Source: an uncultured Lachnospiraceae bacterium (GTDB lineage Bacteria > Bacillota > Clostridia > Lachnospirales > Lachnospiraceae). Taken from it: DNA of 64,000 nt. Below, one piece after another: positions 50,092 to 59,447 of the stretch. A model generated the notes under the pieces. It saw only the letters and a list, made by a program, of their open reading frames with translations. It ran no database searches and was not told the DNA's origin. The stretch lies in NCBI GenBank assembly GCA_947591155.1, contig CANQDA010000013.1, forward strand, positions 20,109 to 84,108, read 5' to 3'. The position numbers and the translations under genes are program-made. The first letter of the stretch is position 1. Every line of letters begins with the position of its first letter.

Positions 50092-50406
50092 ATGAATAAA
50101 TTTGACGATTTTCTGTCGGCGCTTCAGAAGAGAGAAGACGAGAAGAGGAAGAACAACCTGCTCTGGATCTTTGCAGTCATCGGCGCAGTAGCGGCTGTCG
50201 CGGGCATCGCGTACGCGGTATACCGTTATTTCGCCCCGGATTATCTCGAGGACTTCGAGGATGATTTCGACGACGACTTTGAGGATTTCTTCGAGGACGA
50301 CGATTTCCCGGAGATGGACGAGGAGAAGGCGGACGAGCAGGAGGATTCCGGGAAGGATGATTCCGCGGAAAAAGCTTCTGATGAGGAGAAGCCGGACGAG
50401 GAATAA
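50092..50406 (+). CDS. Single-span membrane protein with acidic C-terminal tail
   Basis: A 104-residue protein. Residues about 1-20 are charged and cytoplasmic, 21-44 form one membrane helix (NLLWIFAVIGAVAAVAGIAY), and the rest is almost only Asp, Glu, Phe, Lys and Ser (EDDFDDDFEDFFEDDDF and a Glu/Lys-rich end). The pattern suggests a structural or charge-tethering role. ATG 50092 has AAAGGA upstream. No family is recognised; similar proteins with a DUF-type label may exist in related genomes. A terminator lies 77 bases past the stop. Confidence 0.8.
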   Translation: MNKFDDFLSALQKREDEKRKNNLLWIFAVIGAVAAVAGIAYAVYRYFAPDYLEDFEDDFDDDFEDFFEDDDFPEMDEEKADEQEDSGKDDSAEKASDEEKPDEE

Positions 50407-50482
50407 GACGGACGCTGCGGAAGGACAGAACCCCATCGCTTTCGCGGGATACTTCAATCACGGGTCAATCAGAAGAGCAGAG

Positions 50483-50526
50483 GGACTCAGCAAAGTAGAT
50501 TCTCATATTTTGCGGAGTCCTTTTTA
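50483..50526 (+). terminator. Terminator after the small membrane protein gene
   Basis: GGACTCAGCAAA (50483-50494) pairs with TTTGCGGAGTCC (50509-50520, one mismatch), followed by TTTTTATTT. Confidence 0.82.
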
Positions 50527-50638
50527 TTTCAACGGATCCGGCCCGCCAAAACATGGCGGTGTCGGTCTGCGGCAGGCTTTGGATCGTCATGCAGGCGATA
50601 CGGTGAAAATCAGAACAGACAGACGGGGGAGGGCGGAC

Positions 50639-52225
50639 ATGAAAAAGGGACAGATATCGGAAGGCGTGGTCGGGCGCGTGGATTTTCCAAACAGGGGGAT
50701 CGTCCAAACGGAGGAAGGCAGGGTCGTCGTGAAGAACGCGATACCGGGTCAGAAAGTGCGTTTCGTAGTCAACAAAAAGCGGGGAGACCGGGCGGAGGGA
50801 CGGCTGCTTGAGGTGCTTGCTCCGTCGCCGCTCGAAGTGCGCGCCCCGGCGTGCAGCCTTTTCCCGGACTGCGGCGGCTGCATGTACCAGACGATGTCCT
50901 ACGAGGAGCAGCTTGCCATGAAGAGCGCGCAGGTGAGAGCGCTGATCGAGCCGGTGCTCAGAGAGGCGGGGCAGGTAAAAAGCTTTTGTGCGGAACAGAC
51001 AGAGGCAGGCGCATGCGAAGGGAAGGCTTCAGAGGTGGATTGCAGATATAACGGGATCGAAGATGGCGTTTCGGAGGCGGATTACAGATATGACGGCGTC
51101 AAGGGTGGCGTTTCAGAGACGGACTATATCTATGACGGCATCAAGGGCAGTCCGCGGGAGTTCGCCTACCGCAACAAGATGGAGTTCTCGTTCGGGGACG
51201 AATACAAGGACGGGCCGCTCGTGCTCGGACTGCACAAAAAGGGTAGTACCTATGACGTCCTTCCGGTGACGGACTGCGCGATCGTGTATGAGGACTTCAA
51301 CCGCATCGTGCAGACAGTTCTGGAGTACTGTCGTGCGCAGGGATTTTCCTATTATCACAAGATGAGTCATCAGGGTTATCTGCGGCATCTGCTGGTGCGC
51401 CGCGCGGAGACGACCGGCGAGATCCTGGTCTGCCTCGTGACGACGAGCCAGGAGCAGCACGATTTCACGCCGCTCGGGGAGAAGCTGCGGGCGCTTTCCG
51501 GGTATGGCAGTACATCTGAAGAATTTTCCCGCCGCAGGGAGAACACTTCGTTGGATTCCATTTTACAGGGGGAGATCATCGGATTCCTGCACATGACGAA
51601 CGATTCGCTTGCGGACGTCGTGCGAAGCGACGAGAGCCGCCTGATCTTCGGGCGGGATCACTTCTACGAGACGATCCTCGGACTGACGTTCAAGATCACG
51701 CCGTTTTCGTTTTTCCAGACGAATTCGAAAGGAGCGGAAGTGCTCTACGGCACGGCGCGGGATTATATCGGAAGCACGAAAGACATGACCGTGTTCGACT
51801 TGTACAGCGGGACAGGGACGATCGCCCAGCTCATCGCGCCCGTCGCGCGGAAGGTGATCGGCGTGGAGATCGTGGAGGAGGCCGTCGAGGCCGCGCGGGA
51901 GAACGCGAAGCGCAACGGCCTGACGAACTGTGAATTCATCGCCGGGGACGTATTGAAGGTGATCGATGAGATCCCGGAGCGCCCGGACTTCATCATTCTG
52001 GATCCGCCCCGTGACGGCATTCACCCGAAAGCGCTTTCAAAGATTATCGGCTATGGCGTGGACCGCCTTGTCTACATCTCCTGCAAACCGACGAGCCTGG
52101 CGAGGGATCTGAAGGCGTTTCTGGAGAACGGATATCGCCTGGAGCGGATGAGCTGCGTGGATTTATTCTGTGAAACCCAACACTGTGAGACAGTCTGCTT
52201 ATTGTCTAAATTCAATGTCAAGTAG
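50639..52225 (+). CDS. 23S rRNA (uracil-C5)-methyltransferase RlmD/RlmCD-type
   Basis: A 528-residue SAM-dependent enzyme that methylates uracil C5 in 23S rRNA. The N-terminus is a TRAM domain (about 1-60), the iron-sulfur cysteines are in CSLFPDCGGC with a fourth in VTDCAIV, SAM motifs are FDLYSGTGTIAQL and GVEIVEEAVE, then LDPPRDGIHPKAL, and the catalytic cysteine lies in YISCKPTSLARDL. ATG 50639 has GGGGGAGGG upstream. Odd: about 40 residues at 131-172 are a three-copy 14-residue repeat inserted between the cluster and the methylase part. The gene symbol is not given because RlmD and RlmCD cannot be told apart. Confidence 0.93.
   Translation: MKKGQISEGVVGRVDFPNRGIVQTEEGRVVVKNAIPGQKVRFVVNKKRGDRAEGRLLEVLAPSPLEVRAPACSLFPDCGGCMYQTMSYEEQLAMKSAQVRALIEPVLREAGQVKSFCAEQTEAGACEGKASEVDCRYNGIEDGVSEADYRYDGVKGGVSETDYIYDGIKGSPREFAYRNKMEFSFGDEYKDGPLVLGLHKKGSTYDVLPVTDCAIVYEDFNRIVQTVLEYCRAQGFSYYHKMSHQGYLRHLLVRRAETTGEILVCLVTTSQEQHDFTPLGEKLRALSGYGSTSEEFSRRRENTSLDSILQGEIIGFLHMTNDSLADVVRSDESRLIFGRDHFYETILGLTFKITPFSFFQTNSKGAEVLYGTARDYIGSTKDMTVFDLYSGTGTIAQLIAPVARKVIGVEIVEEAVEAARENAKRNGLTNCEFIAGDVLKVIDEIPERPDFIILDPPRDGIHPKALSKIIGYGVDRLVYISCKPTSLARDLKAFLENGYRLERMSCVDLFCETQHCETVCLLSKFNVK
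51029..51154 (+). repeat. 42-bp in-frame repeat inside the rRNA methyltransferase gene
   Basis: Units start at 51029, 51071 and 51113, each 42 bases, coding for a 14-residue repeat centred on DYRYDGVKGGVSE. They keep the reading frame and are absent from the enzyme core, so they add a flexible surface loop. Confidence 0.9.
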
Positions 52226-52246
52226 TATATCGAGGCCGAAGAAGGA

Positions 52247-52324
52247 ATGGAGGAAAATACGAGTATTGTGCAAAGAGATATTGCTAAAGTATTAGGATTT
52301 CGAGAGCATGCATATAAAGGCTGA
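52247..52324 (+). pseudogene. Vestigial 25-codon frame with HTH-like residues
   Basis: ATG 52247 opens a frame encoding MEENTSIVQRDIAKVLGFRE and five more residues, ending at TGA 52322. The string IVQRDIAKVLGF looks like the start of a DNA-binding helix-turn-helix. Ribosome-site support is poor. It may be a remnant of a gene lost when the following AT-rich gene arrived; it is only 37 bases before that gene. Confidence 0.3.
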
Positions 52325-52360
52325 AACAAATGAAACGATAATCAAAGCGAGGTGAGTTTT

Positions 52361-55300
52361 TTGAAGTCAAATTACGGTGATTTTTACGAACAACATATTT
52401 CTACGCATTCGGAACGCTCGGCGGAGGACCGTGCAGCAGTCTCCACTCTGGAAACATTTTTAAATTCAGGTGGGAGAATTAATACTGATTTTCCCCGTGA
52501 TGATAAGTGGCCAAATCATGACGGGACATTTGAATTTGTCCCAAATCCTGATATATCAAGATGTCCGGAACAAAATTTTATTGTTCAGATCAAAGGAACA
52601 CATTATTACACAGAAAATGGTGAAACCATTTCATATCAGTTAAAAGACCTGGCATTTCCGGCATTTATAGCCAGAGAAGTAACTGCGGATCCGGGGATAC
52701 TGTTTATTGTCCTTAATCCGGATGTAAGAGATAAGAAGCGTGTCTTTTGGAAATATGTTTCTCCGGGTTTCCTTAAATCGATTGATTTTGAAAAAAGGAA
52801 AAGTACTACGATAAAACTGGAGCCGGAGGATGAGATAAAGGATACAGATGAAAGCGTTCAGCTGTTCTGCGAGAAACTCCAACGTATTACCGATCTGCAT
52901 CTGTTCCTGAGCAAATTGAATAAAGATGATCTCCGGAAAGAGGATGCGCTAAAAATCGTTAAAGTCAGATGCGAGGATATATCGTGGGAAATCGATAGAA
53001 TCAGTGATGACAGCCAATCCTGCGACAATATATCAAGGCGGATCATAAACGGATTATATGATTTATGTTATGCAGTCTTGATTTTAAACGCAACGAATCA
53101 GGGATATACGAACGTTAATGAAAGATTTGCATGGGAACTAGCTCAATTTGACATTGAGACGAAGTATTTAAGCAATTTTTTAAAGGGTTTGAAATATATC
53201 GGAGCAAGAATTCCGGAAGAAGGCCAGTCGGAAAGACTGATGCTGAAATATTACAATTATCTATGGAAAATCAGAAAGTTTCTGAAAGATAATTACAAAA
53301 TCGATGTGCTGGAAAATCTGGAAAAATTCCCCAGGCATACGGATACTCTAGACGGAGACTATTATGAGATGGTAGCGTCGAGTATCTGTGCAATTGATTT
53401 GTCACCCAGAGTGCCCAGTAGTTCTCGATACTACATTCAAAAAAAGACGCCTTTTTTTGTGAATGAGGAAAGATATTTTGAGATCACCTTGCAGTTGGCC
53501 GGATTGTATACGACAAAGTTTAATCGTATCACTGTATATAGTAAACAGGATATATCGACGAATTATTCGATACAGTTTTCCTATGTCGATGCCGAAATTG
53601 ATCTCTGGAATGTAAAAAGTAAAATTAAAGTAGTGACAAACTGGAAAGTCTCTATTGATCCTTCGTGCTTAAATAAGTTGGGGAAAATTTTGAGAATGAA
53701 TACCAAATTGAGCAGAAAATATAGAGAATATGATTCTCTGATGAACTTCCTCACAAAAACAGGTATGACTCTGCTTGATTTGATTAACTTGCACGAGGGT
53801 AGCTTTCAAGGCGCCCTGACTCAAATTTACGGAAGGACAAACACGGATATCTTTAAAGATGTGCTTATTAAGCTGAGAAAAGATTATTCACGGTTTTCGA
53901 ACAAAGAAGGAAAACATACTGTGCGGTACATACTGCTGAATCTTCGGGAGGAAATATTGGAATCTGTATTGCCAAACACATTCAGCCAAAAATGTCTGAC
54001 GCCTGATCTTTACATCACGAGCAGATGTTATCCGTTTGAAAAAAGGCCTTTTATCTCAAATCTGGCTGGAAGGAAAACAAATAAAGGCAGCACATATGAT
54101 ATCCTTGAAATAACAGATAATTCTACGGAATTTGATACGGTACGTGCATATCTGGCAATTGAAAACATGGTACAGAAAACCGGAGAGTTATACTTTGACG
54201 TGGATTCAGTAGCAAGTCGGGAGGAGGTCGAAAAGTACAACGAAAGCCTGGATATGTGGGAGCGCCGGAACGGTTTTAGGATCAATGAAAAAAATGATCT
54301 TATTTCAATAGATTCCTACGAAAGCACAGCTATTTTTATACTTGAAAAGTTATTAAGACTTTCAAAAATGAGCAATAAAGGACAGAAGGAGTCCAATCTG
54401 CGATATCTCAAGCAATGTAATATAAATTTTGAAGATCCGCTGAAAAGGATCGCTCTGCAAAAGTTGTTTGTAAATTCTCAGGTAATGCTTATTTACGGGG
54501 CAGCCGGTACCGGAAAGACGACCTTGATCAATTATATTTCAAATATGATGAATCAGTCAAAGAAGTTATTTCTTACGAAAACTCATACTGCTTTACAGAA
54601 TTTGAAGAGACGTATAGAAAATCCGGGCTTTGACTCCGATTTTGTGAGCATCGACAGCTTTACAAAGAAAATTACGTTGAACGATTATGACGTCGTCTTT
54701 GTCGATGAATGTAGCACGATTGACAATAGAACTATGAAAATGCTGCTCGAAAAAATTGATGAAAGCACCATGCTTGTTTTGGCCGGAGACATTTATCAGA
54801 TTGAGTCCATTGACTTCGGCAATTGGTTCTATTATGCTGGGGATATTATTAAAACAGACGGTGCCAAGGTGGAGCTTATCAATACCTGGAGAACGGACAG
54901 AAAGGAATTAAAGAATTTATGGGATGAGGTCAGAAAAAATGAACCGATTATTACCGAAAAGTTGTCGATGGACGGTCCGTTTTCTGCTGACATAGGAGAA
55001 GAAATATTCATATCTCAGGATGAAGACGAGATTGTACTATGTTTAAACTATGATGGGAAGTTTGGTTTAAACAATATGAACGTTTACTTTCAAAATGCCA
55101 ATACAAAAAGTGAGGTGTACACATGGGCCGAGTGGACCTTCAAAGTCGGAGACCCTGTAATTTTTCTCGATACCAGACGTTCCTCCTTGCTGTATAACAA
55201 CTTAAAAGGGAAAATTGTGGACATTGAAAAAAGTGATTCGGAAATATCATTTACGCTTGATATCGACACAATTCTCACAGAGCGGCAATGCAGGAATGAA

Positions 55301-55660
55301 AGCTTTGAATTTATTGACGTGACAGAATCCGGGACAAGGATTTGCCTGAAGGTAATAAAAAGCGACGAGGAATCGACAACAGAAGAAGAACGAATCAGGA
55401 CGATCATTCCATTTCAGATCGCATATGCTGTTTCCATACATAAGGCACAGGGGCTGGAGTATAATTCGGTAAAAATAATTATCCCATCCTACAACGCAGA
55501 AAAAATATCGCATGCTGTTTTTTACACGGCAATAACGAGGGCAAAAGAAAAACTTAAGATATTCTGGAGCGCTGAAACAATGGAGGCTGTTGTAGAAAGC
55601 TTTGATAAAGAAAAAGCCGGAAAGCGTACGCTTGAGTTAATCGGGGAAAAACTGAACTGA
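52361..55660 (+). CDS. DUF4365-like nuclease domain fused to an SF1 (RecD/UvrD-like) helicase
   Basis: A 1099-residue protein in one unbroken frame. Residues about 20-140 look like DUF4365, a PD-(D/E)XK-type fold: HDGTFEF (Asp54) and VQIKGTHYY (Gln76-x-Lys78). About 140-690 has no motif I know. From 705 it is an SF1 helicase: IYGAAGTGKTTLINYI, FVDECSTIDN (Walker B), LAGDIYQIESI, INTWRTDRKEL, then YAVSIHKAQGLEYNSV and YTAITRAKEKL (motifs V and VI). TTG 52361 fits because AGGTGAG lies ahead; GTG 52352 is an alternative. Its low GC contrasts with both neighbours. No partner gene is adjacent. Single-protein anti-phage nuclease-helicases have this layout, so a defence role is inferred. Confidence 0.82.
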   Translation: MKSNYGDFYEQHISTHSERSAEDRAAVSTLETFLNSGGRINTDFPRDDKWPNHDGTFEFVPNPDISRCPEQNFIVQIKGTHYYTENGETISYQLKDLAFPAFIAREVTADPGILFIVLNPDVRDKKRVFWKYVSPGFLKSIDFEKRKSTTIKLEPEDEIKDTDESVQLFCEKLQRITDLHLFLSKLNKDDLRKEDALKIVKVRCEDISWEIDRISDDSQSCDNISRRIINGLYDLCYAVLILNATNQGYTNVNERFAWELAQFDIETKYLSNFLKGLKYIGARIPEEGQSERLMLKYYNYLWKIRKFLKDNYKIDVLENLEKFPRHTDTLDGDYYEMVASSICAIDLSPRVPSSSRYYIQKKTPFFVNEERYFEITLQLAGLYTTKFNRITVYSKQDISTNYSIQFSYVDAEIDLWNVKSKIKVVTNWKVSIDPSCLNKLGKILRMNTKLSRKYREYDSLMNFLTKTGMTLLDLINLHEGSFQGALTQIYGRTNTDIFKDVLIKLRKDYSRFSNKEGKHTVRYILLNLREEILESVLPNTFSQKCLTPDLYITSRCYPFEKRPFISNLAGRKTNKGSTYDILEITDNSTEFDTVRAYLAIENMVQKTGELYFDVDSVASREEVEKYNESLDMWERRNGFRINEKNDLISIDSYESTAIFILEKLLRLSKMSNKGQKESNLRYLKQCNINFEDPLKRIALQKLFVNSQVMLIYGAAGTGKTTLINYISNMMNQSKKLFLTKTHTALQNLKRRIENPGFDSDFVSIDSFTKKITLNDYDVVFVDECSTIDNRTMKMLLEKIDESTMLVLAGDIYQIESIDFGNWFYYAGDIIKTDGAKVELINTWRTDRKELKNLWDEVRKNEPIITEKLSMDGPFSADIGEEIFISQDEDEIVLCLNYDGKFGLNNMNVYFQNANTKSEVYTWAEWTFKVGDPVIFLDTRRSSLLYNNLKGKIVDIEKSDSEISFTLDIDTILTERQCRNESFEFIDVTESGTRICLKVIKSDEESTTEEERIRTIIPFQIAYAVSIHKAQGLEYNSVKIIIPSYNAEKISHAVFYTAITRAKEKLKIFWSAETMEAVVESFDKEKAGKRTLELIGEKLN

Positions 55661-55710
55661 CGCAACGGTTTGGCCAGTATATTTGTCTGCGCCAATTTGC
55701 GGTTGACTTT

Positions 55711-55749
55711 CTGCCTGGATTTATTGATATTGACAATGTTTCCAGGCAG
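55711..55749. other. 9-bp inverted repeat around the marR -35
   Basis: CTGCCTGGA (55711-55719) and TCCAGGCAG (55741-55749) are perfect inverse complements 21 bases apart. They enclose the -35 hexamer, and the right arm lies in the promoter spacer. It may be a second operator or the terminator stem of the helicase gene, although no T-run follows. Confidence 0.7.
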
Positions 55750-55779
55750 TATTATAATGTCTTGAACTTCAAATTTGAA
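55730..55779 (+). promoter_or_regulatory. Consensus promoter with MarR-type palindromic operator
   Basis: TTGACA (55730-55735), 17 bases, TATAAT (55753-55758): both hexamers perfect. The perfect 12-bp palindrome TTCAAATTTGAA (55768-55779) lies at the expected transcription start, where a bound MarR protein would block transcription. This fits autoregulation of the downstream marR gene and the exporter operon. Confidence 0.82.
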
Positions 55780-55807
55780 CTTTATAATTTTGAAAGGAAA
55801 TGCACAA

Positions 55808-56287
55808 ATGAATCGTAAGAACAATATGGCGAACTTTCACAGCTATATGGAGGCGTACGAGCATTACTGCAAACCGCTCTGCCGTGAGATCGCCATGCCG
55901 CAGATGGCGTTTGATATTCTGATGTTCCTGGCGAACAATCCGGACGCCTGCACGGCGAAGGACATCAGCCGGGGCAGGGGCTTCAAGGAAAACATTCTGT
56001 CGGTCAACATCAACAAGCTGGTGAATGAAGGTTATCTGGAGCGCTTCTCTGTGGAAGGGGATCGGAGGAAAGTAAGATTGGAATGTACGCAGAAAGCGAG
56101 GCCGATCATCGAACGGGGCCGCAGGCTGCAGGAGGAATTCAGCCGAAGGATCAGGGAAGGCGTGAGCGCGGAGGACTTCGAGGTCTGTCAGCGCTGTCTC
56201 GACATTGTGGGGCAGAACGCGCGCAGGATTCTGCAGATGAAACCTCCTGTCGATGTGCCGCGTGGAAGAGAAGAAGGTTTTTGCTGA
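55808..56287 (+). CDS. MarR-family transcriptional repressor
   Basis: A 159-residue winged-helix protein. The DNA-binding part is about residues 35-95 (CTAKDISRGRGFKENILSVN, then INKLVNEGYLERFSVEGDRR, the wing), and the C-terminal helices form the dimer interface. It heads an operon with a kinase-like gene and a two-gene ABC exporter, and a palindrome overlies its promoter, so it most likely represses its own operon until a drug-like ligand binds. ATG 55808 has AAAGGA upstream. Confidence 0.92.
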   Translation: MNRKNNMANFHSYMEAYEHYCKPLCREIAMPQMAFDILMFLANNPDACTAKDISRGRGFKENILSVNINKLVNEGYLERFSVEGDRRKVRLECTQKARPIIERGRRLQEEFSRRIREGVSAEDFEVCQRCLDIVGQNARRILQMKPPVDVPRGREEGFC

Positions 56288-56378
56288 TGCGCTGTATTGA
56301 TATGAAGGAGGCTTTGATCGGCGCGTCGGACCAGACAGAAATATCGTGAAAAGACAGAATCAGAAGGAGTGAGGACAG

Positions 56379-56981
56379 ATGAAATATCGTTACGTTGCGA
56401 TCGAGCGCGAGTACGGGAGCGCCGGGACCGAGATCGGCAAGAGAATCACGGAGCTTGGCGGAATTCCGAACTACGGGATCGAGATCCTGGAACAGGTGTC
56501 GGAGAACCTCAACATCGACATCGGAAAGATTGAACAGTACGAGGAGCGGGCGACGAACAGCTTCCTGTATTCCATCTACCTTATGGGGAAGATGAGGGAG
56601 GGAGCCGAAGGACAGCTGTCCAACGAGGGACAGATCTATCTTGAAGAGCAGAAAGTGATCCAGAAGATGGCGGCGAAGGGGCCGGCGGTCTTCGTGGGCC
56701 GATGCGCGGCGAACGCGCTCGCAGACAGGGAGGACGTCCTGAAGGTGTTCATACGGGCGGACAAGGAGCTGCGCAGGAAGCGTGCGATCGAGAGCTACGG
56801 GATCAAGCCGAACGAGGTGGAGGTCGTGGTGTACAAGTTTGACCGGAAGCGCGGCAATTACTATTCGACAAATACGGGCAAGAACTGGCATGACCTTTCG
56901 AACTATCACATGGTTCTGGACAGCGGAAAGCTCGGGGTCGAGCGCTGCGCAAGGCTGATCCTGGATGCCATGAACCAATAG
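56379..56981 (+). CDS. Cytidylate kinase-like family protein
   Basis: A 200-residue relative of the product at 21152-21736. N-terminus KYRYVAIEREYGSAGTEIGK is the family's modified P-loop; VFVGRCAANAL and RRKRAIESYG (lid-like basic residues) follow, and the end LGVERCARLILDAM matches the other copy's layout. The true substrate is not known. GAAGGAGTGAGG precedes ATG 56379. It lies between marR and the exporter genes, in the same direction, so it is probably in their operon, which is unusual for a housekeeping kinase. Confidence 0.85.
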   Translation: MKYRYVAIEREYGSAGTEIGKRITELGGIPNYGIEILEQVSENLNIDIGKIEQYEERATNSFLYSIYLMGKMREGAEGQLSNEGQIYLEEQKVIQKMAAKGPAVFVGRCAANALADREDVLKVFIRADKELRRKRAIESYGIKPNEVEVVVYKFDRKRGNYYSTNTGKNWHDLSNYHMVLDSGKLGVERCARLILDAMNQ

Positions 56982-57055
56982 CGAAATAAAGTCATGCCGA
57001 ATTGTGTATTACCGGGCGTGAAAACGATAATAACGGATCTTGCAGGAGGGATACA

Positions 57056-59446
57056 ATGAAAAATATTTTTCGATTTCTTGCCGAGGCGAAGGGCGCTGTG
57101 GCAGTGATCGTGGCCTTGCTGATCATACAGGCATACTGCGATCTTGCCCTGCCGTCCTACACGAGCGACTTGCTGAACGTCGGGCTTCAGCAGAACGGTA
57201 TCGCGGACGCGGTGCCGGAGACGATCCGGGAGGAGAGCCTGGAGACGCTGGAGCTTTTCCTTACGGACAAGGACACAGAGAAGGCGGAGGCCGCCTACGC
57301 GGAAGCGGACGGGGAAGGCGTGCGGAAGCTCAAGAAGATCACGGCGGACGAACGGGAGACGCTGCACGACATCCTCGCGCTGCCGGAGAGCGTCGTCTTC
57401 CAGATGGGAAACAGCGAGGAAGGCTCGAAAATGCTGGAGATGGCGAAAGGCGCGATCGGACTCGGGCTCATGTCGAAGGATGAGCTGCAGGAACAGATGC
57501 AGGAGCGGCTTTCCCAGATGGACGGATCAACGGACATGTTTCTGGACCAGGTCGCGGTCGGCTACGTCGCAGCTGAGTATGAGGCGCAGGGCGCCGATGT
57601 GAACGCGATCCGCAACGCGTACCTGTTCAGGGTGGGTGCGAAGATGCTGCTGATGGCGCTGATCATGGCGATCGTGGCGATCCTGACCGGCTACATTGCC
57701 GCGAAAGTGTCCGCAGGGATCGGCCGGAACCTGCGTGAGCGGCTCTACACGAAGGTTATGAATTTCACCAGCGCGGAAATCGAGCAGTTCTCGACGGCCT
57801 CGCTGATCACGCGCTGTACCAACGACATCCAGCAGGTGCAGATGCTGACGGTCATGCTCCTGCGCATGGTGACTTACGCACCGATCCTCGCGATCGCGGG
57901 CGTCTTCAAGGTGATCCAGACCGGCTCTTCGATGAGCTGGATTATTGTTCTCGCGGTGATTCTGCTGGCTATCTGCATCGCGATCTTGTTTGCCGTCGCG
58001 TATCCGAAGTTTCAGATCATGCAGCAGCTGGTCGACCGGTTGAACCTGGTGTCCAGAGAGATCTTAAGCGGCGTGATGCCGATCCGCGCGTTCGGGCGGC
58101 AGAAGTACGAGGAAGAGCGCTTCAAGAAGGCGAATACGGATCTCTTTAAGACGCAGCTCTTCACGAACCGCACGATGACTTTCATGATGCCTGTCATGAT
58201 GTTCATCATGAACGGCGTTTCAGTGCTGATCGTATGGGTGGGCGGTCACGGCGTGGACACCGGAAGCGTGCAGGTGGGCGACCTGACGGCGTTTATCACA
58301 TATTCGATGGTTATCATCATGGGCTTTTTGATGCTCTCCATGATCTCCATCATGTTGCCGAGAGCGGGCGTCGCGGCGGACCGTATCGCGGAGGTGCTGG
58401 AGACGGAGATCAGCCTGAAGGACGCGGACGTGACGAGAGACGCGGAGCTGGAGCAGCGATTGAAAGGGGCAGAAATGCACAAAGATGACGGGGCTGCCGA
58501 TGGAGATGATTTCGGTTGCAATCGGGGACAGCTGACGGGCGGCGTGCTGACATTTGACGACGTCTCGTTCACTTATCCCGGTGCGGAGTCGCCAGTGCTG
58601 GAGCACATCTCCTTCACGGCTGAGCCGGGCAAGACAACCGCGATCATCGGCTCTACGGGCTGCGGCAAGTCTACGCTGATCCACCTGATCCCGCGTTTTT
58701 ACGACGTGACCGAGGGCAGTATCACGCTGGACGGGATCGACATCCGCGAGCTCAGCCAGAAGAAGCTGAGGGACTGCATCGGCTATGTGCCGCAGAAGGG
58801 CGTCCTGTTCTCGGGGACGATCGAGAGCAATCTGAAATACGCGGGCGAACAGGTGACGGACGCGGATATAGAGGCCGCAGCCGCGATCGCGCAGGCGACC
58901 GAATTTATCGATACAAAAGAGAACCGTTATCAGTCGGACATCGCGCAGAACGGTTCCAACGTGTCGGGCGGACAGCGGCAGAGGTTGTCGATCGCGCGGG
59001 CGATCGCGAAGCATCCGCAGATCTTTCTGTTCGACGACTCGTTCTCGGCGCTGGATTACAAGACGGATTCGTTGCTGCGCAGGGCGCTCGCCGAGCAGGT
59101 GCAGAACGCGACGGTCATCATCGTCGCGCAGAGGATTTCCACGATCCTGCACGCCGACCAGATCCTCGTCATGGAGGAAGGCCGCGTTGTGGGGATGGGC
59201 ACGCACCGGGAACTGCTTGAGAATTGCCAGACTTATCTGGAGATCGCCAGAGGGCAGATGTCGGAAGAGGAGATACAGAAGGAGTTGAAGAAACCGAAAG
59301 AGGAGATCCCGGATTCGGAGAAAGAAAAGTCCATGGAAGAGAAATCCGGGCGCACGGGGAAGGAACAGCCTGTGGAAGAAGACAAAAACGTCAGAGAATG
59401 TTCTGTAAATAAAGAAGACAATAGTACGCGGAAAGGGGGCGAGTGA
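57056..59446 (+). CDS. ABC exporter half-transporter, degenerate-site subunit
   Basis: A 796-residue subunit with six membrane helices and an ATPase. Between TM1 and TM2 there is an unusually large outside domain of about 150 residues (about 37-190), rich in Glu and Leu. The ATPase starts near 495: Walker A IGSTGCGKST, signature NVSGGQRQR, Walker B IFLFDDSFSALD, with Asp in place of the catalytic Glu, so its own site is degenerate. The C-terminus is a highly charged tail of about 80 residues. AGGAGGG precedes ATG 57056. Its stop and the partner's start are one base apart. Confidence 0.93.
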   Translation: MKNIFRFLAEAKGAVAVIVALLIIQAYCDLALPSYTSDLLNVGLQQNGIADAVPETIREESLETLELFLTDKDTEKAEAAYAEADGEGVRKLKKITADERETLHDILALPESVVFQMGNSEEGSKMLEMAKGAIGLGLMSKDELQEQMQERLSQMDGSTDMFLDQVAVGYVAAEYEAQGADVNAIRNAYLFRVGAKMLLMALIMAIVAILTGYIAAKVSAGIGRNLRERLYTKVMNFTSAEIEQFSTASLITRCTNDIQQVQMLTVMLLRMVTYAPILAIAGVFKVIQTGSSMSWIIVLAVILLAICIAILFAVAYPKFQIMQQLVDRLNLVSREILSGVMPIRAFGRQKYEEERFKKANTDLFKTQLFTNRTMTFMMPVMMFIMNGVSVLIVWVGGHGVDTGSVQVGDLTAFITYSMVIIMGFLMLSMISIMLPRAGVAADRIAEVLETEISLKDADVTRDAELEQRLKGAEMHKDDGAADGDDFGCNRGQLTGGVLTFDDVSFTYPGAESPVLEHISFTAEPGKTTAIIGSTGCGKSTLIHLIPRFYDVTEGSITLDGIDIRELSQKKLRDCIGYVPQKGVLFSGTIESNLKYAGEQVTDADIEAAAAIAQATEFIDTKENRYQSDIAQNGSNVSGGQRQRLSIARAIAKHPQIFLFDDSFSALDYKTDSLLRRALAEQVQNATVIIVAQRISTILHADQILVMEEGRVVGMGTHRELLENCQTYLEIARGQMSEEEIQKELKKPKEEIPDSEKEKSMEEKSGRTGKEQPVEEDKNVRECSVNKEDNSTRKGGE

Positions 59447-59447
59447 T

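Noticed and set aside
50261..50638. N-terminal extension of the rRNA methyltransferase frame
   Set aside because: It runs back through a terminator and the previous gene, and the TRAM domain begins at ATG 50639 with a good ribosome site.
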